DNA of 64,000 bases from Pseudomonas sp. LFM046 (GTDB lineage Bacteria > Pseudomonadota > Gammaproteobacteria > Pseudomonadales > Pseudomonadaceae). Location of the stretch: contig NZ_JYKO02000001.1 of the NCBI RefSeq assembly GCF_000949385.2, forward strand, positions 4,408,851 to 4,472,850. The letters run 5' to 3'. Shown one piece after another: positions 16,981-25,855 of this stretch (the stretch's first letter is position 1; every line of letters begins with the position of its first letter). The notes below the pieces were generated by a model, which saw only the letters and a program-made list of their open reading frames with translations, did not search any database and was not told the origin of the DNA. The position numbers and the translations under genes are program-made.

Positions 16981-18162
16981 TCAGGCCAGGTGGCGCGCAC
17001 GGTACTCGCCGAAATCGCGCTGCAGCCGCGCCTCGTCGAGGCCGAACGCCTCGGCGTCGTAGTGATGCGCGGCGCGCTTCTCACGGCCATTGGCGGCCAG
17101 CCAGTCGACCATGGCGGCGCGCACGTCCGCCGCAAGCTCCAGCCCGGCGAAGCGGTAGATCCGCTCCACCACCTCCAGCGGCTGGCTGACGGTGTCCTCG
17201 AAGTGCACGTCGAGAAACGCCCCATCCGGCATGGGCTCGCGGACCGCCATGGTGTGGCGCAGGGCGCGGGCCATGCGGGTGTTCCACTGCTCGCCCACCT
17301 GGGCCGGGTCCGCCTCTTCGCTGTAGATCTGCCAGAGGGTGTGGATAAAGCTCGCCAGGGAAGGAATGGTCTTGCCCGGATCGCGGTGGGTGAGCACCAC
17401 CTGGGCACGCGGGAAGACCTGGAACAGCAGCTCCAGGGTGTGCAGGTGCTGCGGGCTCTTCAGCAGCCAGCGGCGCCCCGGTGCGATGCCGCGACGGGCC
17501 TGCTGCCAGCTCAGGAACTGCAGCATCTTCTTCAGGTAGGCGTAGACCTGGACCTGGTCCTGGCGATCGAGCCAGGCGGTATAGGCCGGCACGTTCACAT
17601 AGGAATCCATGGCGCAGAGGAACGAATGCTCCATGAGCATGAACTCTTCGTCCGGCTGCTCGGCATCCAGCGGATGGATGGTGAGGATCTGCGGCACGAA
17701 CTCGATCATCGCGGCGACCTCGGCCTTTGCCCGGCCGATGCGCACCTCAGGTTGCTCCAGCGTCTCCCCGGGCAACGGCGCCGGGTAGCGGGTCTCCCAC
17801 CATTGCGCCTTGCTGAACTGCGGGTCCACCGACAGCACGCGCTGCAACAGCGTGGTGCCGGTACGCGGCAGGCCGACGATCACCAGCGGATCGTCGATGG
17901 ACTGCTGGAGGATTTCCGGATAGCGCTTGCAGTGGTCTTCGATCACCAGGCGGTTGACCAGTTGCGCCACCAGCTTCTCCCGAAGCAGGCCGCGTCCGTG
18001 GGCAGAGAGGCGGGCCTCCTGGTTCAGGGCGCCCTCAAGGACCTTCAGGGCCTCGCGGAAGTCGCCAGGACCGAAGTCCTCCAGGCCGCCAGCGCGGGCA
18101 CTGGCCTCGGCCAGCAGGCTGTCGGGGGCGAATTCGCTGCCCGGTGCGATGGAAAGGGTCAT
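16981..18162 (-). CDS. PAPS-dependent sulfotransferase family protein
   Basis: A 393-residue protein of the bacterial sulfotransferase family (Sulfotransfer_3 type). The 5'-phosphosulfate-binding loop is IVGLPRTGTTLLQRVL (residues 95-110, key residues R100-T101-G102-T103-T104). LLKSPQHL (233-240) follows, and the 3'-phosphate-binding segment is THRDPGKTIPSL (258-269). The family transfers sulfate from PAPS to hydroxyl or amine groups of small molecules or glycans. The start overlaps the DUF1214 stop by 4 nt, and SDR 4 and the DHH phosphoesterase follow. PAPS-making genes cysD-cysNC start 900 bp beyond the divergent promoter. The acceptor is unknown; a hydroxylated catabolic intermediate is inferred from the context. 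Confidence 0.85.
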   Translation of the reverse strand: MTLSIAPGSEFAPDSLLAEASARAGGLEDFGPGDFREALKVLEGALNQEARLSAHGRGLLREKLVAQLVNRLVIEDHCKRYPEILQQSIDDPLVIVGLPRTGTTLLQRVLSVDPQFSKAQWWETRYPAPLPGETLEQPEVRIGRAKAEVAAMIEFVPQILTIHPLDAEQPDEEFMLMEHSFLCAMDSYVNVPAYTAWLDRQDQVQVYAYLKKMLQFLSWQQARRGIAPGRRWLLKSPQHLHTLELLFQVFPRAQVVLTHRDPGKTIPSLASFIHTLWQIYSEEADPAQVGEQWNTRMARALRHTMAVREPMPDGAFLDVHFEDTVSQPLEVVERIYRFAGLELAADVRAAMVDWLAANGREKRAAHHYDAEAFGLDEARLQRDFGEYRARHLA

Positions 18163-19271
18163 TGCAGCTCCTTCAGGTGGTCCAGCTTGACCACGCGGGT
18201 GGTGGGATGGACGGGCCGGCGGGCGCCGACCCAGCGCAGGCAGAGGGTGCCGTTGGCATGGCCGGCGGTTTCCAGCCAGTTCGGCAGGCCGGGGTTGCGG
18301 TGGCTCAGCACCAGGCGGACGCCACCACGCTCATCCAGCTGCGCCGAATGCTTGTTCAGGCAGATGCGGTGGTGGCGGTAGTCCAGCGACTCCATCCAGT
18401 AGTTGTTGATTTGCAGGTTCCAGAAATCGCAGTCCGGCACCTGGTCGACCTCGATCAGCAGCGCCTCGTCGTCAGCCAGGTCCCAGTAGCCGTGGTAGTA
18501 GAAGATGTTCGGGTCGCCGCCCACCGACTGACACAGGGCCTGGTCCGCCGGCGGCAGGCGGTTGGTCTGGACCTGGTAGCTCTCGGCCCAATCCGCGAAC
18601 AGGCGCGCGGTGTTCTCGACGAAGCTGGCGGCGCGGCCCAGGCTCTGCTGCAGGCGCGCGGCGCTCAGGGGCTCGGGCTGCTGGCGACTGTCCAGCCGCT
18701 CGATGCGGAGTTGCGCGGGCTGCTCGCTGGCGCGGTCGAGGAAGGTCTGGCGCACGATCAGCGCGTTGCTCTCCGGCTCCAGGCGCACCCAGTTGCCCTG
18801 GGCCGGCGGCTCCTGGCTGAGGATGACTTCGAAGCTGCCATCGGCCTCCAGCTGCAGCTGGCTGGCATCGATGAAGCCGGTCTGGATCATCTTGCCGTCG
18901 CTCTCGTAGCCGCCCTTCTGGGTGCCGAAACTGAGGTAGGACACGCTGCCGCGACGGCCGCTGACGCGGTACTGATGCTGGCCGTTCAGGCGGGCGTACT
19001 GGTAGAGGTTGTCCGGGTTGTCGGCGCCGATCTTGGCCGTCTCGTGGGACGGCGAGAAGAAGCCGGGGAAGTCCGGGTCAGCGAACTCCAGGTGCATTTC
19101 CAGGGCAATGCGCAACAGGCGCGTGAGGTAGCGGAACCCCTCGGCGCGGGTGTGCGCATCGCTGGGTGCCTCGCTGCGCAGGATCTGCTCACCGCTACGT
19201 TTGAGCTGGTCGCAGAAATCGCTCCAGACCTGCCCGCTGCACACCTGTTGCTCGATGTTCTCGGTCGTCAT
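18159..19271 (-). CDS. DUF1214-domain protein
   Basis: A 370-residue protein of unknown biochemical role. The C-terminal half carries the DUF1214 signature (DCDFWNLQINNYWMESLDYR, near residues 280-300) and LVLSHRNPGLPNWLETAGH. There is no signal peptide or membrane segment, so a cytoplasmic location is likely. Members often sit beside sulfotransferases and SDRs in catabolic clusters (family knowledge), but no reaction is established. It is the first gene of the operon DUF1214-sulfotransferase-SDR-DHH. GAGGAGAC precedes the ATG at 19271, and dyad B lies 70 bp upstream. Confidence 0.82.
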   Translation of the reverse strand: MTTENIEQQVCSGQVWSDFCDQLKRSGEQILRSEAPSDAHTRAEGFRYLTRLLRIALEMHLEFADPDFPGFFSPSHETAKIGADNPDNLYQYARLNGQHQYRVSGRRGSVSYLSFGTQKGGYESDGKMIQTGFIDASQLQLEADGSFEVILSQEPPAQGNWVRLEPESNALIVRQTFLDRASEQPAQLRIERLDSRQQPEPLSAARLQQSLGRAASFVENTARLFADWAESYQVQTNRLPPADQALCQSVGGDPNIFYYHGYWDLADDEALLIEVDQVPDCDFWNLQINNYWMESLDYRHHRICLNKHSAQLDERGGVRLVLSHRNPGLPNWLETAGHANGTLCLRWVGARRPVHPTTRVVKLDHLKELQ

Positions 19272-19341
19272 CTCGGTCTCCTCTGGTCCGGCGGATGGCC
19301 CGCCACTGCGGAAACCTTAGGGAGAGGGACGGGGCGGATTC

Positions 19342-19359
19342 TTCGTCTGGGTGGACTAA
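19342..19359 (-). promoter_or_regulatory. Cluster dyad B, upstream of the sulfotransferase operon
   Basis: Read toward the gene: TTAGTCC-accc-AGACGAA, ending 70 bp before the DUF1214 start. It is a weaker right half but has the same spacing and position as the other nine sites. Confidence 0.6.
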
Positions 19360-19403
19360 AAGCACAGCCCAAAGCGAACCTCGAACGCTCGCATTGGACA
19401 GTC

Positions 19404-19476
19404 GTAGGATGGGTGGAGCGGAGCGATACCCATGCGGACAGAAGCTGATGGGTATCGCAGACTCCACCCATCCTAC
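19404..19476. repeat. Long imperfect palindrome (family D repeat)
   Basis: GTAGGATGGGTGGAG at the left end pairs with CTCCACCCATCCTAC at the right end, and ATACCCAT near the middle pairs with ATGGGTAT. The 73-bp element lies between the divergent dyads B and C and could form a large hairpin. A related element is at 57227-57301. The 325-bp gap 19272-19597 holds only this repeat and the two dyads. Confidence 0.8.
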
Positions 19477-19498
19477 GGTTTGAAGTGGGACGCTCAAC

Positions 19499-19516
19499 CT
19501 AGTCCACCCGGACGAG
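19499..19516 (+). promoter_or_regulatory. Cluster dyad C, upstream of the SRPBCC-cysD-cysNC unit
   Basis: CTAGTCC-accc-GGACGAG, ending 81 bp before the SRPBCC gene start. It places sulfate-activation genes in the same putative regulon as the catabolic enzymes. Confidence 0.7.
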
Positions 19517-19597
19517 GAACCCGGCGCGGCGTGCGCGGAGCATCGGCCGGATCGGTGCCGCGCGGTGCGGTGCCGCCTGTGACCCTAGGAGTCCCCG

Positions 19598-20068
19598 ATG
19601 CCTGAAGAAAAAAACCTGGTCCGCTCCCTGACCGTGGATATCGCCGCCCCCGCCGAGCTCGTGTGGTCGGTGCTGGTGGACCTGGCGCGCTATCCCGAAT
19701 GGAACCCCTTCACCGTCAAGGTGGAGTCCAGCCTGCAACTGGGTGAACCGGTGAACCTGTTCCTGCCCAATCCCGCCAGCCCCGGCGAGCTGGTGCACGT
19801 GATCGAGCAACTGGTGGCCTTCGAACCGCACCGCCTGCTCTCGTGGGAGATGTTCGCCAGCGCCGACAATCCCGACGCAGCCCGTCGCGACCAGGTGATC
19901 GAAGCCACCGGTCCGGCAAGCTGCCGCTACTACACCACCGACCTGTTCCTCGGCCCCACCGCCGACCAGGTGATGGAACTGCACGGCCCCTGGGTCAAGC
20001 AGGGCTTCGATGCGGTCGCCCTGGCGGTGAAGGCACGGGCCGAATCGCTGTTCGGCGCCAACCGCTGA
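19598..20068 (+). CDS. SRPBCC (START/Bet v1-like) family protein
   Basis: A 156-residue single-domain protein with SRPBCC features: [28 protein letters not shown] at the N-terminus and a C-terminal amphipathic helix ([21 protein letters not shown]). The fold binds hydrophobic ligands in a deep cavity and includes polyketide cyclases and ligand carriers. AGGAG lies 8 nt before the ATG. It is the first gene of a unit with cysD (104 nt downstream) and cysNC, behind dyad C. A role in binding or transforming a hydrophobic intermediate is plausible, but nothing in the sequence shows catalysis. Confidence 0.75.
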   Translation: MPEEKNLVRSLTVDIAAPAELVWSVLVDLARYPEWNPFTVKVESSLQLGEPVNLFLPNPASPGELVHVIEQLVAFEPHRLLSWEMFASADNPDAARRDQVIEATGPASCRYYTTDLFLGPTADQVMELHGPWVKQGFDAVALAVKARAESLFGANR

Positions 20069-20172
20069 AACCTTGTCCGGTCAGACGAAGAACCCGAAGC
20101 GACGCATTCCCTACCGTGGAAAAAAGCCGGCCCGCCTCATGCGGCGCCGGCTCCATCCAACGGAGGCAAGCG

Positions 20173-21069
20173 ATGCTGACACACCTACAACGACTGGAAG
20201 CGGAGAGCGTCCAGATCATCCGGGAAGTCGTCGCCGAGTGTGAAAACCCGGTGATGCTCTACTCCATCGGCAAGGACAGCGCGGTCATGCTGCACCTGGC
20301 GATGAAGGCTTTCGCCCCCGGCAAGCCACCCTTCCCCCTGCTGCACGTGGACACCACCTGGAAGTTCCGCGAAATGATCAGCTTCCGCGACCAGACGGCC
20401 AGCCGCCTGGGCCTGGAACTGCTGGTACACGTCAACCCGGAGGGCGTGGAGCGCGGCATCAACCCCTTCACCCACGGTTCCGCCCTGCACACCGACATCT
20501 GGAAGACCCAGGGCCTGAAGCAGGCGCTGGACCAGTACGGTTTCGACGCCGCGTTTGGCGGCGCGCGGCGCGACGAGGAGAAATCCCGCGCCAAGGAGCG
20601 GGTGTTCTCGATCCGCTCCGAGCAGCACCGCTGGGACCCCAAGCAACAGCGTCCCGAGCTGTGGCGCCTGTACAACACTCGCAAACGCAAGGGCGAGAGC
20701 CTGCGCGTGTTCCCGCTCTCCAACTGGACCGAGCTGGACATCTGGCAATACATCTACCTCGAAGGCATCCCGATCGTGCCCCTGTACTTCGCCCAGGAAC
20801 GTCCGGTGGTACGCCGGGACGGCACCCTGATCATGGTCGATGACGAGCGTTTGCCGCTGCTGCCCGGCGAAACACCCGAGCTGCGCAAGGTGCGCTTCCG
20901 CACCCTCGGCTGCTACCCGCTGACCGGTGCCATCGACAGCGAAGCCGACAGCCTTCCGGCCATCATCCAGGAAATGCTGGTGAGCCGGACCTCCGAACGC
21001 CAGGGCCGACTGATCGACTCCGATTCGTCCGGTTCCATGGAGAAGAAGAAGCAAGAGGGGTACTTCTGA
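20173..21069 (+). CDS. cysD: Sulfate adenylyltransferase subunit 2 (CysD/NodP-like)
   Basis: A 298-residue ATP-pyrophosphatase-fold enzyme that makes APS from sulfate and ATP together with CysN. Visible motifs are [18 protein letters not shown] (PP-loop), [27 protein letters not shown] and [17 protein letters not shown] at 20162-20166 supports ATG 20173. Its stop overlaps the cysNC start by one base. The loop around [18 protein letters not shown] is shorter than in the housekeeping CysD I recall from P. aeruginosa, and the genomic setting differs, so I suspect a second, pathway-specific copy comparable to rhizobial NodP. The rest of the genome would be needed to prove that. Confidence 0.92.
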   Translation: MLTHLQRLEAESVQIIREVVAECENPVMLYSIGKDSAVMLHLAMKAFAPGKPPFPLLHVDTTWKFREMISFRDQTASRLGLELLVHVNPEGVERGINPFTHGSALHTDIWKTQGLKQALDQYGFDAAFGGARRDEEKSRAKERVFSIRSEQHRWDPKQQRPELWRLYNTRKRKGESLRVFPLSNWTELDIWQYIYLEGIPIVPLYFAQERPVVRRDGTLIMVDDERLPLLPGETPELRKVRFRTLGCYPLTGAIDSEADSLPAIIQEMLVSRTSERQGRLIDSDSSGSMEKKKQEGYF

Positions 21070-22946
21070 TGACCGCGATTTCGAACCTGGACCAGTACCT
21101 GCAGCAGCAACAGCACAAGGACCTGCTGCGCTTCATCACCTGCGGCAGCGTCGATGACGGCAAGAGCACCCTGATCGGGCGCCTGCTCTACGAAACCAAA
21201 GTGCTCTTCGAGGACCAGCTCGGCCAGCTGGAAGCCGACTCGAAGAAGCTCGGCACCCAGGGCGGCGAGCTGGACTTCGCCCTGCTGGTGGACGGCCTGG
21301 CCGCCGAGCGTGAACAGGGCATCACCATCGACGTGGCCTACCGCTTCTTCGCCACCGACAAGCGCAAGTTCATCGTTGCCGACACCCCCGGCCACGAGCA
21401 GTACACCCGCAACATGGTCACCGGCGCCTCCACCGCCGACGTGGCGGTGATCCTGGTCGACGCGCGCCAGGGCCTGCTGCCGCAGACCCGCCGGCACAGC
21501 TACCTGGTGTCGCTGCTGGGCATCCGCCGGGTGCTGGTGGCGGTGAACAAGATGGACCTGATGGGCTATTCCGAAGAGGTCTTCAACCAGATCGAAGCCG
21601 ACTACCGCGCCTTCGCCGAACAGCTCGGCCTGAGCGATATCCAGTGCATCCCGCTGTCGGCGCTCAAGGGCGACAACCTCATCGAACGCAGCACCAGCAT
21701 GCCCTGGTACCAGGGCCCCAGCCTGCTGCAGCACCTCGAAACCGTGCCGCTGGACGACGACCGTGCGAGCCACGCGCCGTTCCGCCTGCCGGTGCAGTGG
21801 GTGAACCGCCCCAACCTCGATTTCCGGGGCTACTCGGGCAACGTGGCGGCGGGCAGCATCCGCGTCGGCGAGCGCATCCGCGTGCTGCCGTCGGGCAAGC
21901 AGAGCCGGGTGAGCGGCATCCTGGGCCTCGCCGGCGAACAGCAGGAAGCGGTCTGCGGCCAGGCGGTGACCCTGACCCTGGAAGACGAAATCGACATCAG
22001 CCGTGGCGACCTCATCGCCCTGGCCGACGCGCCGCCGGCGGTGGCCGACCAGTTCGAGTCCACCCTGGTCTGGATGGGCGAGGAGCCAATGCTGCCCGGC
22101 CGTCCCTACCTGCTGAAAATCGGCTGCCGCACCCTGGGCATGAGCTGCACCACCCTCAAGCACAAGGTCGACGTCAACAGCCTGCAACAGCTGGCGGCGC
22201 GGACCCTGGAGCTGAACGAGATCGGCGTCTGCGACCTGAGCCTGGACCAGCCGATCCCCTTCGATGCCTATGCGGATAACCGCGACACCGGCGGCTTCAT
22301 CATCATCGACCGCCTGACCAACCAGACCGTCGGCGCCGGCATGCTGCACTTCGCCCTGCGTCGCGCGCAGAACGTGCACTGGCAGGCCATCGACGTGAAC
22401 GGTGCGGCCCGCGCCACCCTCAAGGGCCAGACGCCACGCATCCTCTGGTTCACCGGTCTCTCCGGCGCCGGCAAGTCGACCATCGCCAACCTGGTGGAGC
22501 GCAAGCTGCACGCCCTGGGCCGGCACACCTACCTGCTGGACGGCGACAACGTGCGCCATGGCCTGAACCGCGACCTGGGCTTCAGCGAAGCGGACCGGGT
22601 GGAAAACATCCGCCGCGTAGCGGAAGTGGCGCGGCTGATGCTGGATGCGGGCCTGATCACGCTGGTGTCCTTCATCTCGCCGTTCCGCGCCGAGCGCGAC
22701 CTGGCACGCAGCCTGGCGGGCGAAGGCGCCTTCCTGGAGATCTTCGTCGACGCCTCGCTGGAACTGGCTGAACGGCGAGACCCCAAGGGGCTTTACCAGA
22801 AGGCCCGGCGTGGTGAGCTGAAGAACTTCACCGGCATCGACTCGCCCTACGAGCCGCCGCTGGCGCCGGACCTCCACATCGACACCGGACGTGAATCGGC
22901 CGAAGCCGCCGCGGAACGCATCGTCGAGCACCTGCTGGGGCTCTGA
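21069..22946 (+). CDS. cysNC: Bifunctional sulfate adenylyltransferase subunit 1 / APS kinase (CysNC/NodQ-like)
   Basis: A 625-residue fusion. The N-terminal GTPase has GSVDDGKS (26-33), DTPGHEQ (105-111) and NKMD (160-163), followed by EF-Tu-like beta-barrel domains. The C-terminal APS kinase starts near residue 455 with P-loop GLSGAGKS (463-470), then [16 protein letters not shown] and the serine motif [10 protein letters not shown]. Together with CysD it converts sulfate to APS and then PAPS. PAPS is the donor for the sulfotransferase at 16981-18162 and also an intermediate of sulfate assimilation. The gene ends 9 bp before a perfect palindrome that may terminate the transcript. Confidence 0.94.
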   Translation: MTAISNLDQYLQQQQHKDLLRFITCGSVDDGKSTLIGRLLYETKVLFEDQLGQLEADSKKLGTQGGELDFALLVDGLAAEREQGITIDVAYRFFATDKRKFIVADTPGHEQYTRNMVTGASTADVAVILVDARQGLLPQTRRHSYLVSLLGIRRVLVAVNKMDLMGYSEEVFNQIEADYRAFAEQLGLSDIQCIPLSALKGDNLIERSTSMPWYQGPSLLQHLETVPLDDDRASHAPFRLPVQWVNRPNLDFRGYSGNVAAGSIRVGERIRVLPSGKQSRVSGILGLAGEQQEAVCGQAVTLTLEDEIDISRGDLIALADAPPAVADQFESTLVWMGEEPMLPGRPYLLKIGCRTLGMSCTTLKHKVDVNSLQQLAARTLELNEIGVCDLSLDQPIPFDAYADNRDTGGFIIIDRLTNQTVGAGMLHFALRRAQNVHWQAIDVNGAARATLKGQTPRILWFTGLSGAGKSTIANLVERKLHALGRHTYLLDGDNVRHGLNRDLGFSEADRVENIRRVAEVARLMLDAGLITLVSFISPFRAERDLARSLAGEGAFLEIFVDASLELAERRDPKGLYQKARRGELKNFTGIDSPYEPPLAPDLHIDTGRESAEAAAERIVEHLLGL

Positions 22947-22955
22947 CGACGCCAC

Positions 22956-22987
22956 CCTGTAGGGGCGAATTCATTCGCCCCTACAGG
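22956..22987. repeat. Perfect palindrome after cysNC (family A repeat, possible terminator)
   Basis: Two 15-bp perfect arms (22956-22970 and 22973-22987) around a 2-nt centre; the core reads GTAGGGGCGAATTCATTCGC. Further full or partial copies are at 25791, 32789, 35601, 41091, 49731 and 57184. No T-tract follows, so any terminator function would rest on the hairpin alone. Confidence 0.8.
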
Positions 22988-23005
22988 TCATGCGCGGCTT
23001 GCCAT

Positions 23006-23023
23006 ATAGGCCAAACGGACGAT
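23006..23023 (+). promoter_or_regulatory. Cluster dyad D, upstream of LuxR regulator 1
   Basis: ATAGGCC-aaac-GGACGAT, ending 67 bp before the start of the first LuxR-type regulator. This would make the regulator part of its own regulon. Confidence 0.65.
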
Positions 23024-23090
23024 TTATCCACGCTCCGGCCCACCAATACTCGGCTCATCCAGCCCGACAACCACAACAAGCGAGGCGAGG

Positions 23091-24254
23091 ATGCACGACT
23101 ACAGACACGCCCATGAACTTGCCGCCATCAGCTCCGTGGAACTCAGCGAGCTGCTGGCCTTGACCTACCAGGGGCCGCTGGAGTCCACGCCCTGGGCCGG
23201 CCTGCTGGAAGCGCTGCGCCAGCGTTTCGAGGCCAGCTTCCTGACCCTGGTACTGCGCAACCCCGCCCACGAACGGCCGGGGTTGATCGTCAACGCCTCG
23301 ATCCACGGGCCGCACCTGCCGGGCGAGCCCTCCTACAGCGAGCATTACTACGCGATCTGCCCCTTCCTCCACTGGCCTGCCGACCAGGTGGCCAGCGCTG
23401 ACCAGGTGATGGGCAGCGACCACTGGCTGGCGCACGATTTCTACCGGAACTACCTGCAACCGCTGGACCTGCGCTACGTGATGGTGGCCAACATGCGCAC
23501 GGCGGCGGGCATGCATTGCGCGCTGTTCGCCTGCCGCGAGCACGCCAGCCGGGACTTCGACGATGGCGAAATCGCCCTGGTGCGCCTGCTGCTGCCGCAT
23601 TTGCAACAGGCCGTGGACCTGCATTCCACGGTGGACCAGTTGGACTCCGAGCGCCTGCTCTATGCCGCCACTATCGACCGCCTGCTGGTGGGCACCGCCA
23701 TCCTCGACGAGAACGGCAAGGTGATGCGCAGCAACCAGGCCGCCCAGCACCTGTTCGACAGCCGTGACGGCCTCGAATGCCGGCAGGAAAAGCTCAGCGC
23801 CTTCTCCGGCCAGGACAACCGCAACCTGCAACGGGCGATCCTCGCCGCGCTGCAGCATCACCAGCACGGCCGGGAAGACTGCGTCGAAGTGCTGACCCTG
23901 ACGCGCCCCACCGGCGAAGTGCCGTTGAACGTGCTGCTGCGGCCCATCGCCCTGGACCACGAAAGCCGTGGCGCCGCCCGACGGCCTGCGGTGGCGGTGT
24001 TCATCCGCGACCCCAGCGACTCGCCCCAGGCCTCCCGGCAGCTGTTGCGCAGCCTGTTCCAGCTGACCCGCACGGAAACCGAGGTGGCGATGCTGATCAT
24101 GGACGGCCTGACCCTCGACGAAAGCGCAGAACAGCTCGGGGTCACGCGCAATACCGTGCGGGCGCACCTGCGCGGCGTGTTCGCCAAGACCGGCGCGACC
24201 CGCCAGGCACAACTGGTGAAGACCCTGCTGAACAGCGTCGCTTCGCTGGCTTGA
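23091..24254 (+). CDS. LuxR-type transcriptional regulator 1 of the cluster
   Basis: A 387-residue regulator. The C-terminal 65 residues are a LuxR/GerE helix-turn-helix: LTRTETEVAMLIMDGLTLDE, then LGVTRNTVRAHLRGVFAKTG. The N-terminal ~300 residues match no named sensor domain that I recognise; they resemble other catabolic LuxR regulators of about 390 residues, such as TeiR of Comamonas testosteroni steroid degradation. It has no receiver-type Asp motif and no autoinducer-domain signature. GAGGCGAGG precedes the ATG. It lies in tandem with a paralogue at 24453 and has dyad D upstream. It is a strong candidate for binding the ten dyads. Confidence 0.87.
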   Translation: MHDYRHAHELAAISSVELSELLALTYQGPLESTPWAGLLEALRQRFEASFLTLVLRNPAHERPGLIVNASIHGPHLPGEPSYSEHYYAICPFLHWPADQVASADQVMGSDHWLAHDFYRNYLQPLDLRYVMVANMRTAAGMHCALFACREHASRDFDDGEIALVRLLLPHLQQAVDLHSTVDQLDSERLLYAATIDRLLVGTAILDENGKVMRSNQAAQHLFDSRDGLECRQEKLSAFSGQDNRNLQRAILAALQHHQHGREDCVEVLTLTRPTGEVPLNVLLRPIALDHESRGAARRPAVAVFIRDPSDSPQASRQLLRSLFQLTRTETEVAMLIMDGLTLDESAEQLGVTRNTVRAHLRGVFAKTGATRQAQLVKTLLNSVASLA

Positions 24255-24337
24255 TCGGATTGCGTGCGGTAACCGCTCCCCTCCGTGCAGCCGGTCTGTC
24301 GGCCGCTGCTGCCTTGGGGACCCACGTGATAAAACGC

Positions 24338-24355
24338 CTAGCCCGTTCGAACGAT
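24338..24355 (+). promoter_or_regulatory. Cluster dyad E, upstream of LuxR regulator 2
   Basis: CTAGCCC-gttc-GAACGAT, ending 97 bp before the start of the second LuxR-type regulator, in the 198-bp gap between the two regulator genes. Confidence 0.62.
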
Positions 24356-24452
24356 GAACGGGTCAATCATCCGGGTAACGCTGTATTACCGGACCCGTTG
24401 AAACCTCGCGACTGCCACGATTTTCGCGCCGCCTGCAGGGTGAACAAGCATC

Positions 24453-25625
24453 ATGAATCCATCCGACATCTCCCTGGATCAGCTCAGCCAGCTCATCGAG
24501 CAGATCTACGAAGGCGCCAGCGAAGAGCTGCCCTGGCAACGCAGCCTCGAACAGCTGCGGACCGCGCTGGGCGCCAACTACGTCACCCTGATCCTGCGCC
24601 CCAGCGCACCGGGTGACCCCGGCTTCATGGTCAACGCCGGCCCGGTCGAGACCTGGGCGATCTCCGCCTACAGCGAAACCTATTACGCCCTCGACCCCTT
24701 CGTCGGCCTGCCTGCCGGCGAGGTCCACACCGTGGCCGAACTGCTGGGCGAGGACCGCTGGCTGAAGTCGGATTTCTACCTGCAGTTCAATGCACCGCTG
24801 GATGTGTTCCACATCATGGGCGCCGACCTGTATACCGCCAACGGCATCGAGTGCCGCCTGCGTGTCTGCCGTCCGCACCAGGACAGTGCTTTCACTGCGC
24901 AGGACAAGGCGTTCTGTGCCCGCCTGCTGCCCCATCTGCGGCGGGCGGTCAACCTGTACGGCCAGCTCAAGCGCAGTGAAGTCGAGCGCCAGCTGTATGC
25001 CTCGGCCGTCGAGCGCATGCAGATCGGCACCATCATCCTCGACAACCATCTGGAGGTCCTGGAAACCAACCAGGCCGCCAGCGAAATGCTGGGTGAGGGA
25101 GACGGCCTGAACGTCTCCGGCAGCCGTCTCGGTGCAGCCTATCGGCGCGACAACCAGACCTTGCAGCGGTTGATCAAGCGCGCCCTGGAGGAACGCTTGT
25201 CGGAGGGCCCACGAATCGCGGAAGCCATCACCCTGCAGCGCCCCTCCGGCCGCAGCAGCCTGGGCGTGGTGGTGCAAAGCCTGCCCCGTGGGGAAAGCCT
25301 GGAAGGCCGACACCCGGCCGTGGCGGTTTTCCTGCGCGACCCGGAACGCCGGGCAGACGTGCAGCAGCAACCGCTGCGCCAGCTGTTCGGCTTCACCCCC
25401 GCCGAAGCCGCCCTGGCGATCCAGCTGGCCCATGGCAACACGCTGGACGAAGCCGGCGCCCAGTTGAACATCCGCCGCAACACGGTGAAGGCGCACTTGC
25501 GGGCGATCTTCTCCAAGGCCGGCGTTACCCGTCAGAGCGAGCTGGCCTATGTCCTGCACAACAGCGTGGCGGTGCTGGGCGGCAGTGCGGCGGGTGCAAG
25601 CACCGCACACAACGCGGGCCCCTGA
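24453..25625 (+). CDS. LuxR-type transcriptional regulator 2 of the cluster
   Basis: A 390-residue paralogue of the preceding gene with the same layout. The N-terminal sensor-like region includes SAYSETYYALDPF, matching YSEHYYAICPF of regulator 1. The C-terminal helix-turn-helix includes LNIRRNTVKAHLRAIFSKAG. The pair probably arose by tandem duplication. They may bind the same DNA motif with different inducers, or act as a heterodimer; neither can be told from sequence. It has its own dyad E upstream. The ATG at 24453 gives a start matching the length of regulator 1. Confidence 0.87.
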   Translation: MNPSDISLDQLSQLIEQIYEGASEELPWQRSLEQLRTALGANYVTLILRPSAPGDPGFMVNAGPVETWAISAYSETYYALDPFVGLPAGEVHTVAELLGEDRWLKSDFYLQFNAPLDVFHIMGADLYTANGIECRLRVCRPHQDSAFTAQDKAFCARLLPHLRRAVNLYGQLKRSEVERQLYASAVERMQIGTIILDNHLEVLETNQAASEMLGEGDGLNVSGSRLGAAYRRDNQTLQRLIKRALEERLSEGPRIAEAITLQRPSGRSSLGVVVQSLPRGESLEGRHPAVAVFLRDPERRADVQQQPLRQLFGFTPAEAALAIQLAHGNTLDEAGAQLNIRRNTVKAHLRAIFSKAGVTRQSELAYVLHNSVAVLGGSAAGASTAHNAGP

Positions 25626-25636
25626 GCAGGTAGATC

Positions 25637-25724
25637 GTAGGGTGCGCCGTGCGCACCGAATTCGATGCCAAGCCTGACGCCGAGCCTGCCGATACCCCGG
25701 TCTGGTGCGCGCGGCGCACCCTAC
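25637..25724. repeat. Family C palindromic repeat
   Basis: GTAGGGTGCGCCGTGCGCACC at the left end pairs with GGTGCGCGCGGCGCACCCTAC at the right end. It starts 12 bp after LuxR regulator 2. A related pair of ends is at 15066-15136. Confidence 0.78.
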
Positions 25725-25790
25725 TGCCATACACCGTGCTGGGCGGCAGTGCCGCAGGCGTGGAAAGCGCCAGAGCTCTGTAGATCGGTT

Positions 25791-25812
25791 GTGGGGGCGA
25801 ATTCATTCGCCA
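25791..25812. repeat. Family A repeat, partial copy
   Basis: GGGGGCGAATTCATTCGCC, the core of the palindrome at 22956-22987 with a degenerate right arm. It lies in the gap before the convergent CoA ligase gene. Confidence 0.7.
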
Positions 25813-25855
25813 AGGGCTGCGCAGCAGCCCCAAGCTGACTGCCGGGCCTGCCGCC

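Noticed and set aside
22956..22987. Considered as an attachment site or transposon end
   Set aside because: The same core recurs at several intergenic positions without an adjacent integrase or transposase, so a dispersed short repeat fits better.
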